This document shows, piece by piece, positions 35,144 through 45,173 of a DNA stretch of 64,000 bases. A model generated the notes under the pieces. It saw nothing but the letters and a program-made list of their open reading frames with translations, was not told where the DNA came from and ran no database searches. Within the stretch, counting starts at the first letter, position 1. Every line of letters begins with the position of its first letter. Made by a program: the position numbers and the translations under genes. Source of the DNA: an uncultured Bacteroidota bacterium (lineage in GTDB: Bacteria > Bacteroidota > Bacteroidia > Flavobacteriales > Flavobacteriaceae); the NCBI GenBank assembly GCA_902582405.1, contig CACHSA010000002.1:62001-126000 (forward strand), given 5' to 3'.

Positions 35144-36324
35144 TAGTTTTTTTCAATTATGATTGCGGATGCTCCACCTCCTCCATTACAAATTATTGCT
35201 GCACCCCTCTTTAAATTTCTTTGATTTAAAGCGTAAATAAGGGTGACAACAATTCTTGCCCCAGAACATCCCAAAGGATGACCCAATGAGACTGCACCCC
35301 CGTTAACATTTACAATATCGGGATTTATTCCTAAAATTTTCATGTTTGCCAAAGTAACAACAGAAAAAGCCTCATTAATTTCAAATAGATCGATCTGCGA
35401 TAAATCTAAATTGGCCTTTCTTAATGCGATCGGTAAAACTTTTGATGGAGCGGTTGTGAACCATTTAGGTTCATTAGCAGCATCTGCATGGGAAATAATT
35501 TCAGCTAACGGCCTTAAATTTAGTTCTTTGGCTTTTTCTTCTGACATTAAAATTAACGCTGCAGAGCCGTCGTTTACTGTTGAAGCGTTAGCCGCTGTTA
35601 CGGTACCACCTTTTAAAAAAGGAGATTTCAAATTTTTAATTTTTTCAAAATTTACACCAACGCATTCCTCATCTTTTTTGAAGCTAGTTTCTTCTCCTTT
35701 TGAATCCTTAATTTTTATTTCGCAGACTTCATTATTAAAAAACCCTTTATCCCAAGCGTTCTGACTTTTCAAATATGACTCTTTACAATATTTGTCTTGC
35801 TCCGATCTTGAAATTCCATATTTTTTTGCAGTTTCCTCAGCATAAACTCCCATTACTTTATTGTGAAAGGGATCCATTAGTCCATCTACTTCCATTATGT
35901 CGTTTAATTTTGAAGCTCCAAATTTCACCCCACTTCTTAAATTGAAATAATGTGGAGACATGCTCATATTTTCCATTCCACCGGCAACAACAGTATTGTT
36001 TTCACCTAGAGCTATTGATTGAGCCGCTACTGAAATGCTTTTCATGCCCGATGAGCAAACCTTATTGATTGTGGTGCAGGGGACATGTTTTGAAATACCA
36101 CCAAAGATTGCAGCTTGTCTTGCCGGAGCTTGTCCAAGACCAGCTTGAAGCACATTCCCAAAGTAAACTTCATCAATAAGTTCAGGATTTAACGAAATGG
36201 AATTTATGGAGGCCTCAATCGCTTTAGAACCAATTAAAGTCGCAGGGACTTTAGATAAAGATCCCATGAAAGATCCAATTGGTGTCCTTTTAGCTGCAAC
36301 AATTACAACTTTATTTAATTTCAT
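35143..36324 (-). CDS. Acetyl-CoA C-acetyltransferase (thiolase II type)
   Basis: 393 residues, standard length. The acyl-accepting Cys lies in TINKVCSSGMKS, the His in NVNGGAVSLGHPLGCSGAR, and the second Cys in AAIICNGGGGAS. The substrate loop EINEAFSV is intact. It catalyses reversible condensation of acetyl-CoA or thiolysis of acetoacetyl-CoA. Its start overlaps the BASS transporter by 14 bases. With the nearby 3-hydroxyacyl-CoA dehydrogenase and Etf genes it would complete the end of short-chain beta-oxidation. Confidence 0.95.
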   Translation of the reverse strand: MKLNKVVIVAAKRTPIGSFMGSLSKVPATLIGSKAIEASINSISLNPELIDEVYFGNVLQAGLGQAPARQAAIFGGISKHVPCTTINKVCSSGMKSISVAAQSIALGENNTVVAGGMENMSMSPHYFNLRSGVKFGASKLNDIMEVDGLMDPFHNKVMGVYAEETAKKYGISRSEQDKYCKESYLKSQNAWDKGFFNNEVCEIKIKDSKGEETSFKKDEECVGVNFEKIKNLKSPFLKGGTVTAANASTVNDGSAALILMSEEKAKELNLRPLAEIISHADAANEPKWFTTAPSKVLPIALRKANLDLSQIDLFEINEAFSVVTLANMKILGINPDIVNVNGGAVSLGHPLGCSGARIVVTLIYALNQRNLKRGAAIICNGGGGASAIIIEKN

Positions 36325-37237
36325 TACTTACTTTGTTTTCCTTAAAAATCGAAACAAATATACTCCCGTAAATAGAATGGACCAAACTTGATATCGCCGA
36401 AGGAATAGCCGTTGAAGGGTTCACATAATTTTCTTTTGCTAAGACAACTCCTAGTCCAGAATTTTGCATTCCAATTTCAATACAAATTGTTTTCGATAAT
36501 TTCTTATTTCTCAAAATAATAAAACTTATAATATATCCAATTATAAATCCCAAGAGATGTAAAGTCATAACAGAAAATATAAGTTTTATCCCTGACTCGA
36601 AAATTATTTCTTTTCCTTCTCCAATAATACTTGCTACTATTAACACTATTAACAAAACCGCAACTGAGGGAGAATAAATTATCATTCTCTTTGTAAACAA
36701 TGGAAAATATTTATTTACAACAACTCCTAAAAAAACTGGCACTATAACAACCTTTGTTGTGGTTAGTAATAGACCTGTTAAATCAACATTTATTAAATCT
36801 CCAGATATATTTGTTATCAAAAGAGGGGTTAAAATAACTCCTGCAACAGTTGATATAAAGGTCATACTAACAGAAAAGGCAACATTTAAATTTGAAAGGT
36901 ATGCTATAACATTAGATGCAGTCCCTCCTGGACAACATGAAACCAAAATTAATCCAACAGCTAAGGAATCAGGTAATTCAAAAATTTTAGTGATTATCCA
37001 GCCCAAAAAAGGCATAACTGAGAATTGAATTATTACTCCAATAATAGTCCATTTTGGATTTTTATACAATATTTTAAAATCATTGACTTTTAGTGTTAAG
37101 CCCATTCCAAGCATAATTATACCTAAACCGAAGGTTATTAGATTACCACTGAACCATGAAAATAGTTTTGGCTTTATTAAAGCAGCAAATGAGAAGAGAA
37201 TTACCCATAAAGGAAAAAGGTTTACAAAAAATCTCAA
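36311..37237 (-). CDS. Bile acid:sodium symporter (BASS) family transporter
   Basis: 308 residues with 9-10 hydrophobic segments. The conserved GLGIIMLGMGLTL, the crossing-helix segment VGLILVSCCPGGTASNVIAYLSN and the late ICIEIGMQNSGLGVVLA are diagnostic for SBF/BASS transporters. Bacterial members carry organic acids such as pyruvate or pantothenate as well as bile acids. TTG start. Its stop overlaps the thiolase start by 14 bases, so transport and acyl-CoA metabolism may be coordinated. Confidence 0.9.
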   Translation of the reverse strand: MRFFVNLFPLWVILFSFAALIKPKLFSWFSGNLITFGLGIIMLGMGLTLKVNDFKILYKNPKWTIIGVIIQFSVMPFLGWIITKIFELPDSLAVGLILVSCCPGGTASNVIAYLSNLNVAFSVSMTFISTVAGVILTPLLITNISGDLINVDLTGLLLTTTKVVIVPVFLGVVVNKYFPLFTKRMIIYSPSVAVLLIVLIVASIIGEGKEIIFESGIKLIFSVMTLHLLGFIIGYIISFIILRNKKLSKTICIEIGMQNSGLGVVLAKENYVNPSTAIPSAISSLVHSIYGSIFVSIFKENKVSNEIK

Positions 37238-37262
37238 TTAGATAAATTTAATTATATAAGTT

Positions 37263-37820
37263 TTAATATGTCCACTCTAAAGACTCCATTAATTTTGCTA
37301 TATCATTCCCTATATAATTTACAGCTGGCATTATAGAATCATAGTTTGGTTTTCTGTAAAAATATAAAGCTCCAAAAATAAAGTGATTTAGGCTGTCTGT
37401 TAAAAAAAATTGAACTTGAGAAGCAGCGTTACCCTCTATCTTAAATATAGAGCCATAGGTCTTTTTTACATTATTGAAATATGCTTTCTCGGGTATTCTA
37501 ACGGCTTTCCTTGTGTGTTTTAGTGGCATTCTATAAGCATCAGACAATAGTGAATCAAGATTATTTTGGACTTTTCTATAGGTTAAGAATATAGTCCCTT
37601 TTAAGTTTGGATAAATTATTTGATCATTACATTTACTAGAAGACACGAAATTACTATTGACATTAACTTTAAATGAATATGGGCACTTTGACTTTTTTTG
37701 AATGTAACCAGGATAAGGATATTTTAGATCTAACATCGATTTTGGTTTAGGTTTCAATGGCTTTTCCGTGCAAGAAATAATGAGTGTTGTTAAAATGAGC
37801 TGAATAAAAGACCTTTTCAC
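37263..37820 (-). CDS. gldD: Gliding motility lipoprotein GldD
   Basis: 185 residues with a lipoprotein signal (IQLILTTLIISCTEKPL). GldD features are KPKPKSMLDLKYPYPGY, KCPYSF, the long central region, and the conserved EGNAASQVQFFLTDSLNHFIFGALYFY near the C-terminus. GldD is required for gliding and type IX secretion in Flavobacteriia. It begins with GTG, overlapping the gldE stop by four bases (GTGA), which indicates translational coupling. Confidence 0.9.
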   Translation of the reverse strand: MKRSFIQLILTTLIISCTEKPLKPKPKSMLDLKYPYPGYIQKKSKCPYSFKVNVNSNFVSSSKCNDQIIYPNLKGTIFLTYRKVQNNLDSLLSDAYRMPLKHTRKAVRIPEKAYFNNVKKTYGSIFKIEGNAASQVQFFLTDSLNHFIFGALYFYRKPNYDSIMPAVNYIGNDIAKLMESLEWTY

Positions 37821-39085
37821 GGAAGTTTAACTTTAATTCTTTTAATTCTTTTTTTGTCAACCGATTCGATTGTAAATTGAATTTTTTCAAATGATATTTT
37901 TTCTCTTATTCTTGGAAGTCTTTGTGAAATTTCGGTCAAAAAACCTCCTAAAGTCTCTGCTTCACCTCTTCTTTTTTCAAAATTCTCAATAGACAGAATT
38001 TTTGATACCCTGTAGAAATCATTCAGACTAATTTTTGCATTAAATAAATATACGTTGTTGTCAATCTTTGAATACTCTAGGCCTTCGTAGTCAAATTCAT
38101 CAGATATATCGCCTACAATTTCTTCAATTAAATCCTCTAATGTTACTAATCCGGATGTACCCCCATACTCATCAACAACCACAGCAATATGCATTTTCTT
38201 TGATTTGAATTCTTTGAATAAATCATCTAATTTTTTGTTTTCAGGAACAAAATACGCAGGTCTTAAAATTGAAACCCAATTGAATTTTTTTTCTTTAATG
38301 TGTGGTAAAAGGTCTTTAACATATAGTATCCCAATAATATAATCAAGTTGATTTTCAAATACTGGTATTCTAGAAAATCCATTTTCTATTAATCTAGGTA
38401 AAATTTTATCAAGAGATAAATTAGATGATAATGCAAAAATATCAACTCTTGGACACATAACTTGACTAATTTCAATATTCCCAAAGTTTACTATCCCTTT
38501 TAAAATCTTTTCCTCTTCTTCGGTTGTATCATTTTGTTTTGTTAATTCCAAAGCTTTTGATAATTCATCAACAGAGAAATTACCTCCTTTTTGACCAAAT
38601 CTTTTCTCAATTATGTTAGTTATAAAACTCATTGGTATAGTTAAGACAAATAATAAAAATTTGTCCAACCTGTAAATTATAGATGCTGTAAATCTTGCAA
38701 ATATTAAATTATTTCTGTTAGCAAATATCTTTGGTAAAATTTCACCAAAAATCAGAATAATAAAAGAAATCACTACAACCTCTATAAGCAAACTAAGAAG
38801 ATGGTTGTCTATTTTGGATAGATACACCTGACTTAAATTAGAAAATAAAAGAACTAAAGCAATATTTATGAAATTATTAGCAACAAGAATTGTTGCTAGT
38901 AGCCTTTTGGGTTTATTAAGGAGTTTTTCAATCAAACCTTTTTCCCTAGCAAAGTTATCCTGTATTGAATCTAATTGGGTTGAGGAAATAGAGAAAAAAG
39001 CCACTTCGGCTCCTGAAATAATCGCAGAACAAAACAATAAAAAAAATAATGTTATTGATTGAATTAAAATAATTGAGGTTAGCAA
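37817..39085 (-). CDS. gldE: Gliding motility-associated protein GldE (CNNM/CorC-like)
   Basis: 422 residues. N-terminal DUF21 membrane domain with four helices (about 1-170), two CBS domains (about 195-320, with PRVDIFALSSN, ENGFSRIPVFENQLDYIIGILYVKDLLP and IAVVVDEYGGTSGLVTLEDLIEEIVGDI), and a C-terminal CorC/HlyC domain. Adjacent to gldD, as in Flavobacterium where GldE over-production suppresses some gldB mutants. TTG start, no ATG available before the first helix. The ssb gene lies just upstream. Confidence 0.93.
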   Translation of the reverse strand: MLTSIILIQSITLFFLLFCSAIISGAEVAFFSISSTQLDSIQDNFAREKGLIEKLLNKPKRLLATILVANNFINIALVLLFSNLSQVYLSKIDNHLLSLLIEVVVISFIILIFGEILPKIFANRNNLIFARFTASIIYRLDKFLLFVLTIPMSFITNIIEKRFGQKGGNFSVDELSKALELTKQNDTTEEEEKILKGIVNFGNIEISQVMCPRVDIFALSSNLSLDKILPRLIENGFSRIPVFENQLDYIIGILYVKDLLPHIKEKKFNWVSILRPAYFVPENKKLDDLFKEFKSKKMHIAVVVDEYGGTSGLVTLEDLIEEIVGDISDEFDYEGLEYSKIDNNVYLFNAKISLNDFYRVSKILSIENFEKRRGEAETLGGFLTEISQRLPRIREKISFEKIQFTIESVDKKRIKRIKVKLP

Positions 39086-39111
39086 ACTTATTACTATATT
39101 ACTTAGTTGTA

Positions 39112-39516
39112 TTAGAAAGGTAAATCCTGACTTTCTGCATTAGATTGGTCATTTTCAGAGCTTTGAGATTCTGAATTCTTTTTGGTTGTCAAAAATGTGA
39201 ATTGATCTACGTTGATTTCTGAGGTATATCTATCGGTTCCATCTTCGGCTTTCCATTTTCGAGTTTTAATTTTCCCCTCAATATAAATTCTGTCTCCTTT
39301 ACTAAGGTACTTTAAACAAATTTCAGCAGCTTTATTTCTGACAACAATGTTGTGCCACTCGGTTTCAGTAATTTTTTCTCCTGTATCCTTTTTTGTGTAT
39401 GATTCATTCGTTGCAAGAGGAAAGCGGCCTATTGAACCTCCACCTTCAAAATGATGGATTTTTACGTCATCCCCAAGATTTCCAATTAACATCACTTTAT
39501 TTAAGGAACCACTCAT
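39112..39516 (-). CDS. ssb: Single-stranded DNA-binding protein
   Basis: 134 residues. OB fold over about residues 1-105 (SLNKVMLIGNLGDDVKI, ATNESYTKKDTGEKITETEWHNIV, YLSKGDRIYIEGKIKTRKW) and the acidic protein-interaction tail ending QDLPF. It is shorter than E. coli SSB because the disordered linker is only about 20 residues. A TATATTTG -7 element lies 18 bases before the ATG, inside the mutY-ssb gap, so ssb-gldE-gldD has its own promoter. Confidence 0.95.
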   Translation of the reverse strand: MSGSLNKVMLIGNLGDDVKIHHFEGGGSIGRFPLATNESYTKKDTGEKITETEWHNIVVRNKAAEICLKYLSKGDRIYIEGKIKTRKWKAEDGTDRYTSEINVDQFTFLTTKKNSESQSSENDQSNAESQDLPF

Positions 39517-39533
39517 AGATATAATTTAAAAAC

Positions 39534-39541
39534 CAAATATA
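39534..39541 (-). promoter_or_regulatory. -7 promoter element for ssb-gldE-gldD
   Basis: The minus strand reads TATATTTG, ending 17 bases before the ssb ATG and lying between the mutY stop and ssb. Confidence 0.5.
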
Positions 39542-39551
39542 ATAAAACTTG

Positions 39552-40589
39552 TTATGACTTTAAATGTTTATTTATAAAGTCAGAAATTACTACAGGTTTA
39601 GGTAAGTTTACAATTTCATTAATAGGAAGCGAATTTTTTATATAAACAGGTGAACTAAAAATCCAAAATTTGATTTTTAATATCTGATGGGTAAGGATTT
39701 GTTTAACATTTATTACTTCCAAAAATTTTGGTGGTTTTTTCATTTTATTGGTTAAAATGTTAAATTCTTTTTTGTTAACTATCTCATTCAATTTAGAATA
39801 TTCACCTTCAATTAATGGAAATTCATAAAGATTTTTCCATATGTCTGTTTTAACTCTCTTTCTAAAAATCAGCTTTTTGTTACTTACTATTACTATGTAA
39901 TTTAAATGTCTTTGTTTTTTTACAATTTTGGAGGTTTTTTGAGGATATGAAGAGACATCTCTCTTAAGATATGCTATACATTGTGAATTGAAAACGCAAG
40001 AATAACAGAGGGGTTTTTTGGGTAAACATTGTAAAGCACCGAATTCCATTAAAGCTTGATTAAAGTCCCCTGGGTTTAAATTACTAATTAATGATTTTAA
40101 TTTTTTTTTAAAAAAAAATAATGTGGTCTTTTGTTTTAAGTCTCTTTTGATTCCAAATAATCTAGATATAAATCTATGTACATTTCCATCTACAACAACT
40201 TCTTTTTCATCAAAGCAAATAGAAGATATAGCACTTGCAGTATAATCTCCAACTCCCTTAATTTTTAAAATTTCTCCGAAAGTGCTTGGGAAGATTGCAT
40301 TATTTTTTTTCACAATTATTTTGGCGGATTCTAGAAGGTTTGTTGCTCTTTTATAATATCCTAGACCTTGCCACAACTGTAAAACCTCATTTTCGGTTGC
40401 CATGGATAATTCAGTTAGAGAAGGGTATCTTGCTATGAATTTTTTGTAATAAGGTAGCCCTTGCTTTACTCTTGTTTGTTGAAGTATCACTTCAGATATC
40501 CAAATCTTATAGGGATCCTTTGTTTTTCTCCAAGGTAAATCCCTTTTATTCTTCTTATACCAATAAAATAATTTTGCTGAAAATTTCAT
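39552..40589 (-). CDS. mutY: A/G-specific adenine glycosylase MutY
   Basis: 345 residues. Endonuclease III-type core with IWISEVILQQTRV (catalytic Glu), helix-hairpin-helix LKIKGVGDYTASAIS, catalytic Asp in VVDGNVHRFISRLFG, and the iron-sulfur loop C-x6-C-x2-C-x5-C (CLPKKPLCYSCVFNSQC). A C-terminal NUDIX-like domain for 8-oxoG recognition follows (about 230-340). It removes adenine mispaired with 8-oxoguanine. It diverges from the HU gene. Confidence 0.96.
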   Translation of the reverse strand: MKFSAKLFYWYKKNKRDLPWRKTKDPYKIWISEVILQQTRVKQGLPYYKKFIARYPSLTELSMATENEVLQLWQGLGYYKRATNLLESAKIIVKKNNAIFPSTFGEILKIKGVGDYTASAISSICFDEKEVVVDGNVHRFISRLFGIKRDLKQKTTLFFFKKKLKSLISNLNPGDFNQALMEFGALQCLPKKPLCYSCVFNSQCIAYLKRDVSSYPQKTSKIVKKQRHLNYIVIVSNKKLIFRKRVKTDIWKNLYEFPLIEGEYSKLNEIVNKKEFNILTNKMKKPPKFLEVINVKQILTHQILKIKFWIFSSPVYIKNSLPINEIVNLPKPVVISDFINKHLKS

Positions 40590-40658
40590 TTCAAAAATAA
40601 TATCTATTATAGGAAATAATAATATTTATACAAAATCAAACATTGTGATTATTATTTT

Positions 40659-40666
40659 TATATTTG
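40659..40666 (+). promoter_or_regulatory. -7 promoter element for the HU gene
   Basis: TATATTTG, exact consensus, 34 bases before the HU ATG. The only nearby upstream TTG (643-645) is 13 bases away, shorter than the usual -33 spacing. Confidence 0.52.
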
Positions 40667-40700
40667 CCATCAGAAAACAATAAACCATAACTTAAATTAT

Positions 40701-40988
40701 ATGACAAAAGCAGAAATTGTTTCTAATATTTCAGACAAATTAGGAATCGATAAAAGCGATGTTCAAATTACTATTGAAAAATTTATGGATGAAATAAAAG
40801 GTTCGCTAGAACATGGCAATAATGTCTATTTAAGAGGATTTGGTAGTTTCATTGTTAAAAGACGAGCTAAGAAAACTGGTAGAAACATATCTAAAAATAC
40901 AGCTGTGATTATTCCAGAGCACAATATACCCGCATTTAAACCCTCAAAGGTATTTATGAATGGTGTAAAATCTAAAGTAACTATATAG
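40701..40988 (+). CDS. HU/IHF family DNA-binding protein
   Basis: 95 residues, the histone-like HU/IHF fold. The start MTKAEIVSNISDKLGIDKSDV, the strand region GNNVYLRGFGSFIVKRRAKKTGRNISKN and the DNA-binding arm HNIPAFKPSKVF are conserved. It acts as a nucleoid protein that bends DNA. The COX24-like mini-gene follows 11 bases later and RNase G 90 bases after that, so the three are probably cotranscribed from the TATATTTG promoter. Confidence 0.95.
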   Translation: MTKAEIVSNISDKLGIDKSDVQITIEKFMDEIKGSLEHGNNVYLRGFGSFIVKRRAKKTGRNISKNTAVIIPEHNIPAFKPSKVFMNGVKSKVTI

Positions 40989-40999
40989 AAATACTTAAT

Positions 41000-41089
41000 A
41001 TGCCAAGTGGTAAAAAAAGAAAGAGGCACAAAGTAGCAACTCATAAAAGAAAAAAAAGAAGGCGAGCTAATCGACATAAAAAGAAATAG
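41000..41089 (+). CDS. 29-residue basic protein (AURKAIP1/COX24-like, ribosomal type)
   Basis: Too short for the ORF track. It reads MPSGKKRKRHKVATHKRKKR then RRANRHKKK and TAG. Two-thirds of the residues are Lys, Arg or His, with no acidic residue. This is the small conserved Bacteroidota protein annotated as AURKAIP1/COX24 domain-containing, related to the C-terminal motif of mitochondrial mS38 and to actinobacterial bS22. A ribosome-bound role is therefore likely. It sits between the HU and RNase G genes, an arrangement I recall from other Flavobacteriia. Confidence 0.85.
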   Translation: MPSGKKRKRHKVATHKRKKRRRANRHKKK

Positions 41090-41127
41090 TGTTAGAAACA
41101 CTTAAAAATTGAATGTTCTTTGAAAAT

Positions 41128-41144
41128 TTGGCTGAAAAAGCTAA
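41128..41144 (+). other. Leader hairpin upstream of RNase G
   Basis: TTGGCT, loop GAAAA, AGCTAA: a 6-bp stem with one G-U pair in the 89-base gap before the RNase G gene. There is no T-tract after it, so it is not a terminator. It may be a leader structure. Confidence 0.35.
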
Positions 41145-41171
41145 ATACGTAAAATAAAAATTTGTTTAATC

Positions 41172-41185
41172 GACGCTTATGCGTC
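41172..41185 (+). promoter_or_regulatory. GC-rich hairpin over the RNase G start codon
   Basis: GACGC, loop TTAT, GCGTC. The ATG (41179-41181) lies across the loop and the first base of the right arm. In this AT-rich sequence a perfect 5-bp stem with four G-C pairs at a start codon stands out. It could limit initiation, and RNase E/G genes are known to autoregulate through their leaders in other bacteria. Confidence 0.45.
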
Positions 41186-42753
41186 AAAAAATAATCGATG
41201 TGAATAAAGAATTGATAATACGATCAAATTCTTCAGCTGTTGACTTTGCCCTTTTAAAAGAAGGAAAATTAATTGAACTCAACAAAGAGACGGATAACAA
41301 TAAATTTTCTGTTGGTGATATTTTCTTTGCTAGAGTAAAAAAACCAATTTCTGGATTGAATGCAGCTTTTGTGAATATTGGCCATGAAAAGAATGGTTTT
41401 CTTCATTATCATGACTTAGGACCTCAACTTTTATCTCTTCTAAAATTTGTCAAGCTTTTGAATTCAGGTAAAATCAAAAACTTTATGCTTGACGGTTTTG
41501 ACTTAGAAAAAGATATTGAAAAAAATGGTAAGGTTATAGATTTGCTTAAACCTAATCAATTTATTTTGGTTCAGATAATTAAAGAACCCATTTCAACGAA
41601 AGGTCCAAGGATATCCTGTGAAATTTCGTTAGCGGGAAGATATATGGTTCTAATTCCTTTTTCTGATCGGGTTTCTATTTCTCAAAAGATTGAAAGTAAA
41701 GAAGAAAGAACCCGTCTAAAACGACTAGTAAACAGCATTAAGCCTAAAAACTTTGGGGTTATTGTAAGAACCGTTGCAAAAGAGAAAAAAGTTGCTGAAT
41801 TAGATTCTGATTTACAAAGTCTTGTAAATAGGTGGATTAAACTTTGCAAGAGTATTCGTAACATCAACAAGTGCCCTCACAAAGTGTTAAGTGAAATAAA
41901 TAGAACTTCGTCTATATTGAGGGACATTTTTGATGACAGCTTTAAGGGAATCTATGTGGATGATAAAATCCTTTTGCATGAAGTAAAAGAATATTTAGAT
42001 TCCATTGCCCCAAAAAAAATCAATATTGTAAGTCTTTACAACGACTCTGTCCCTATTTTCGAAAAGTTTGGAATTGAAAGACAAATAAAGACTTCATTTG
42101 GCAAAACTGTTTCTATGAAAAAAGGAGCATACCTAGTTATAGAGCATACTGAGGCATTACATGTAATTGATGTAAATAGTGGAAATAGATCCAATAGAGA
42201 AAAAAGTCAGGAAGAAACCGCTTTCGAAGTAAACATGATATCTGCTACTGAGATTGCAAGGCAACTCAGGTTAAGAGATATGGGTGGTATAATAGTTATT
42301 GATTTTATTGATTTATCATCTAGTGAAAATAGAAAAAAACTTTTCACACACTTGAAGGAAGAAATGAGTAAAGATAGAACTAAACACAAAATTCTTCCTC
42401 CATCAAAATTTGGACTTATTCAAGTAACTCGTCAGAGGGTTAGACCAGAACTAAACATTAAAACTTTAGAACCTAATCCAAATTATAATAATGAGGTAGA
42501 AGCTCCAATAGTTATGATAGATAAAATAAATTCAGAACTTAATAGTATATTGAATCATCCTAAGCATAAAAAGAAAAAGATATACTTACATGTTCATCCT
42601 TTTGTTGCAGCATACTTAAGTCAAGGTATTACGTCAATAAAATTTAAATGGTGGATAAAATTTAAAAAAAGAATTAATGTAATTCCAAGAGATGCCTATC
42701 AATATTTGCAATATAAATTTAGAGACGAAAAAAACAGAACTTTAAGAATTTGA
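41179..42753 (+). CDS. rng: Ribonuclease E/G family endoribonuclease (RNase G type)
   Basis: 524 residues. N-terminal S1 domain (about 38-130, with FFARVKKPISGLNAAFVNIGHEKNGFLHYHDL), a sensor region, then the DNase I-like catalytic part with IEHTEALHVIDVNSGNRSN and GGIIVIDFIDLSS (metal-binding Asp pair). The CPxCxG zinc-link of E. coli RNase E/G is absent; the same place reads TLEPNPNYNNEVE, so dimer formation must differ, as I recall in other Bacteroidota. There is no degradosome scaffold tail. It functions in mRNA turnover and rRNA maturation. Confidence 0.94.
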   Translation: MRQKIIDVNKELIIRSNSSAVDFALLKEGKLIELNKETDNNKFSVGDIFFARVKKPISGLNAAFVNIGHEKNGFLHYHDLGPQLLSLLKFVKLLNSGKIKNFMLDGFDLEKDIEKNGKVIDLLKPNQFILVQIIKEPISTKGPRISCEISLAGRYMVLIPFSDRVSISQKIESKEERTRLKRLVNSIKPKNFGVIVRTVAKEKKVAELDSDLQSLVNRWIKLCKSIRNINKCPHKVLSEINRTSSILRDIFDDSFKGIYVDDKILLHEVKEYLDSIAPKKINIVSLYNDSVPIFEKFGIERQIKTSFGKTVSMKKGAYLVIEHTEALHVIDVNSGNRSNREKSQEETAFEVNMISATEIARQLRLRDMGGIIVIDFIDLSSSENRKKLFTHLKEEMSKDRTKHKILPPSKFGLIQVTRQRVRPELNIKTLEPNPNYNNEVEAPIVMIDKINSELNSILNHPKHKKKKIYLHVHPFVAAYLSQGITSIKFKWWIKFKKRINVIPRDAYQYLQYKFRDEKNRTLRI

Positions 42754-42758
42754 AAAAC

Positions 42759-42792
42759 ATGCGGTACCATAGTTGGTATCGCATTTTTTTTT
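42759..42792 (+). terminator. Intrinsic terminator after RNase G
   Basis: ATGCGGTACCA, loop TAGT, TGGTATCGCAT, then nine T: an 11-bp stem with one G-U pair and a T-tract. It starts 5 bases after the rng stop and ends just before the recX ATG at 42798. This shows that the track's recX start at 42750 is not the real one. Confidence 0.92.
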
Positions 42793-42797
42793 ACATA

Positions 42798-43274
42798 ATG
42801 AAAGAGAAAAACTCATATACCGAAATTTTAATTAAGCTTGAAAGGTATTGTAAATATCAAGATAGATGCAAATCTGAAATTGAAAATAAATTAAAAAAAC
42901 TAGAAGCAACGGAAAAAATAAAAGATTCAATAATTAGTGAACTTTCTGAAAAAAATTATTTCGATAACATGAGGTTTTCTTGCGAATACGCCATTGGCAA
43001 ATTTAGAAACAACCTTTGGGGAAGAATCAAAATCAGATATAACTTGAAGTGTAAACTTATTGAAAAAAAGGTAATCGATGAAGCCTTAAAAAAAATACCT
43101 GAAGATGAATATATATTAACTTTTAACAAAATGGCGATGAATGAGTGGACTAATAGATCCCAATTAGATTCTACTACTAGAATAAGGAGGTTTTACAAAA
43201 CTCTTCAAAGTAGAGGTTGGGAATTTGATTTAATTAAGAACTTTTTATTTAAAATCAGAAAAGATAAATTTTAA
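42798..43274 (+). CDS. recX: Regulatory protein RecX
   Basis: 158 residues from the ATG at 42798, chosen because the track's TTG start (42750) would have the terminator hairpin within the coding region and add unconserved residues. Family marks are ILIKLERYCKYQDRCKSEIENKL, IISELSEKNYFDNMRFSCEYAIGKFRNNLWGRIKIRYNL and RRFYKTLQSRGWEFDLI. These are the three-helix repeats of RecX, an inhibitor and modulator of RecA filaments. It overlaps the convergent atpC gene by four bases. Confidence 0.88.
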   Translation: MKEKNSYTEILIKLERYCKYQDRCKSEIENKLKKLEATEKIKDSIISELSEKNYFDNMRFSCEYAIGKFRNNLWGRIKIRYNLKCKLIEKKVIDEALKKIPEDEYILTFNKMAMNEWTNRSQLDSTTRIRRFYKTLQSRGWEFDLIKNFLFKIRKDKF

Positions 43275-43555
43275 TCAATTAGAACTTTAATTGAATTTTT
43301 TTTCATCTCCACTAAGCCTGAATTGATCTGCAGTAATGTTTTCTTCCTGTCTTTTTTTATGTTGTATAAATCTCCATAAGATTTATCATTTAGAGAAATT
43401 TCTCCTTCTATTATTATTTCACCTTTTTTAAGTGTAGAAACAATTGGGGCATGGTTTTTTAGTATTTGAAAAGAGCCATCTGTCCCAGGAAAAATTATAG
43501 AATTAATATTCCCGGTTAGCAATTTACAATCTATTGAAAAAATCTCAATTAGCAT
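43271..43555 (-). CDS. atpC: ATP synthase F1 epsilon subunit (short form)
   Basis: 94 residues. Only the N-terminal beta-sandwich is present (SIDCKLLTGNINSIIFPGTDGSFQILKNHAPIVSTLKKGEI). The C-terminal helical hairpin that inhibits ATP hydrolysis in longer epsilon subunits is missing, as is usual in Bacteroidota. It lies one base after atpD. The rest of the F1Fo genes are not in the window. Confidence 0.93.
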   Translation of the reverse strand: MLIEIFSIDCKLLTGNINSIIFPGTDGSFQILKNHAPIVSTLKKGEIIIEGEISLNDKSYGDLYNIKKDRKKTLLQINSGLVEMKKNSIKVLID

Positions 43556-43556
43556 A

Positions 43557-45146
<1,590 letters not shown>

Positions 45147-45173
45147 TTATTAAAATAAATTGTCAATTAAAGT

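Noticed and set aside
35342-35764. 140-residue plus-strand ORF inside thiolase
   Set aside because: It is antisense to a fully conserved thiolase gene and shows no domain, signal or start context of its own.
42750-42797. TTG start for recX in the ORF track
   Set aside because: The stretch holds the 11-bp terminator hairpin and T-tract of rng, so translation must begin at the ATG at 42798.
43271-43555. Truncated atpC
   Set aside because: A short epsilon subunit of about 90 residues is usual in Bacteroidota, so it is not a damaged gene.
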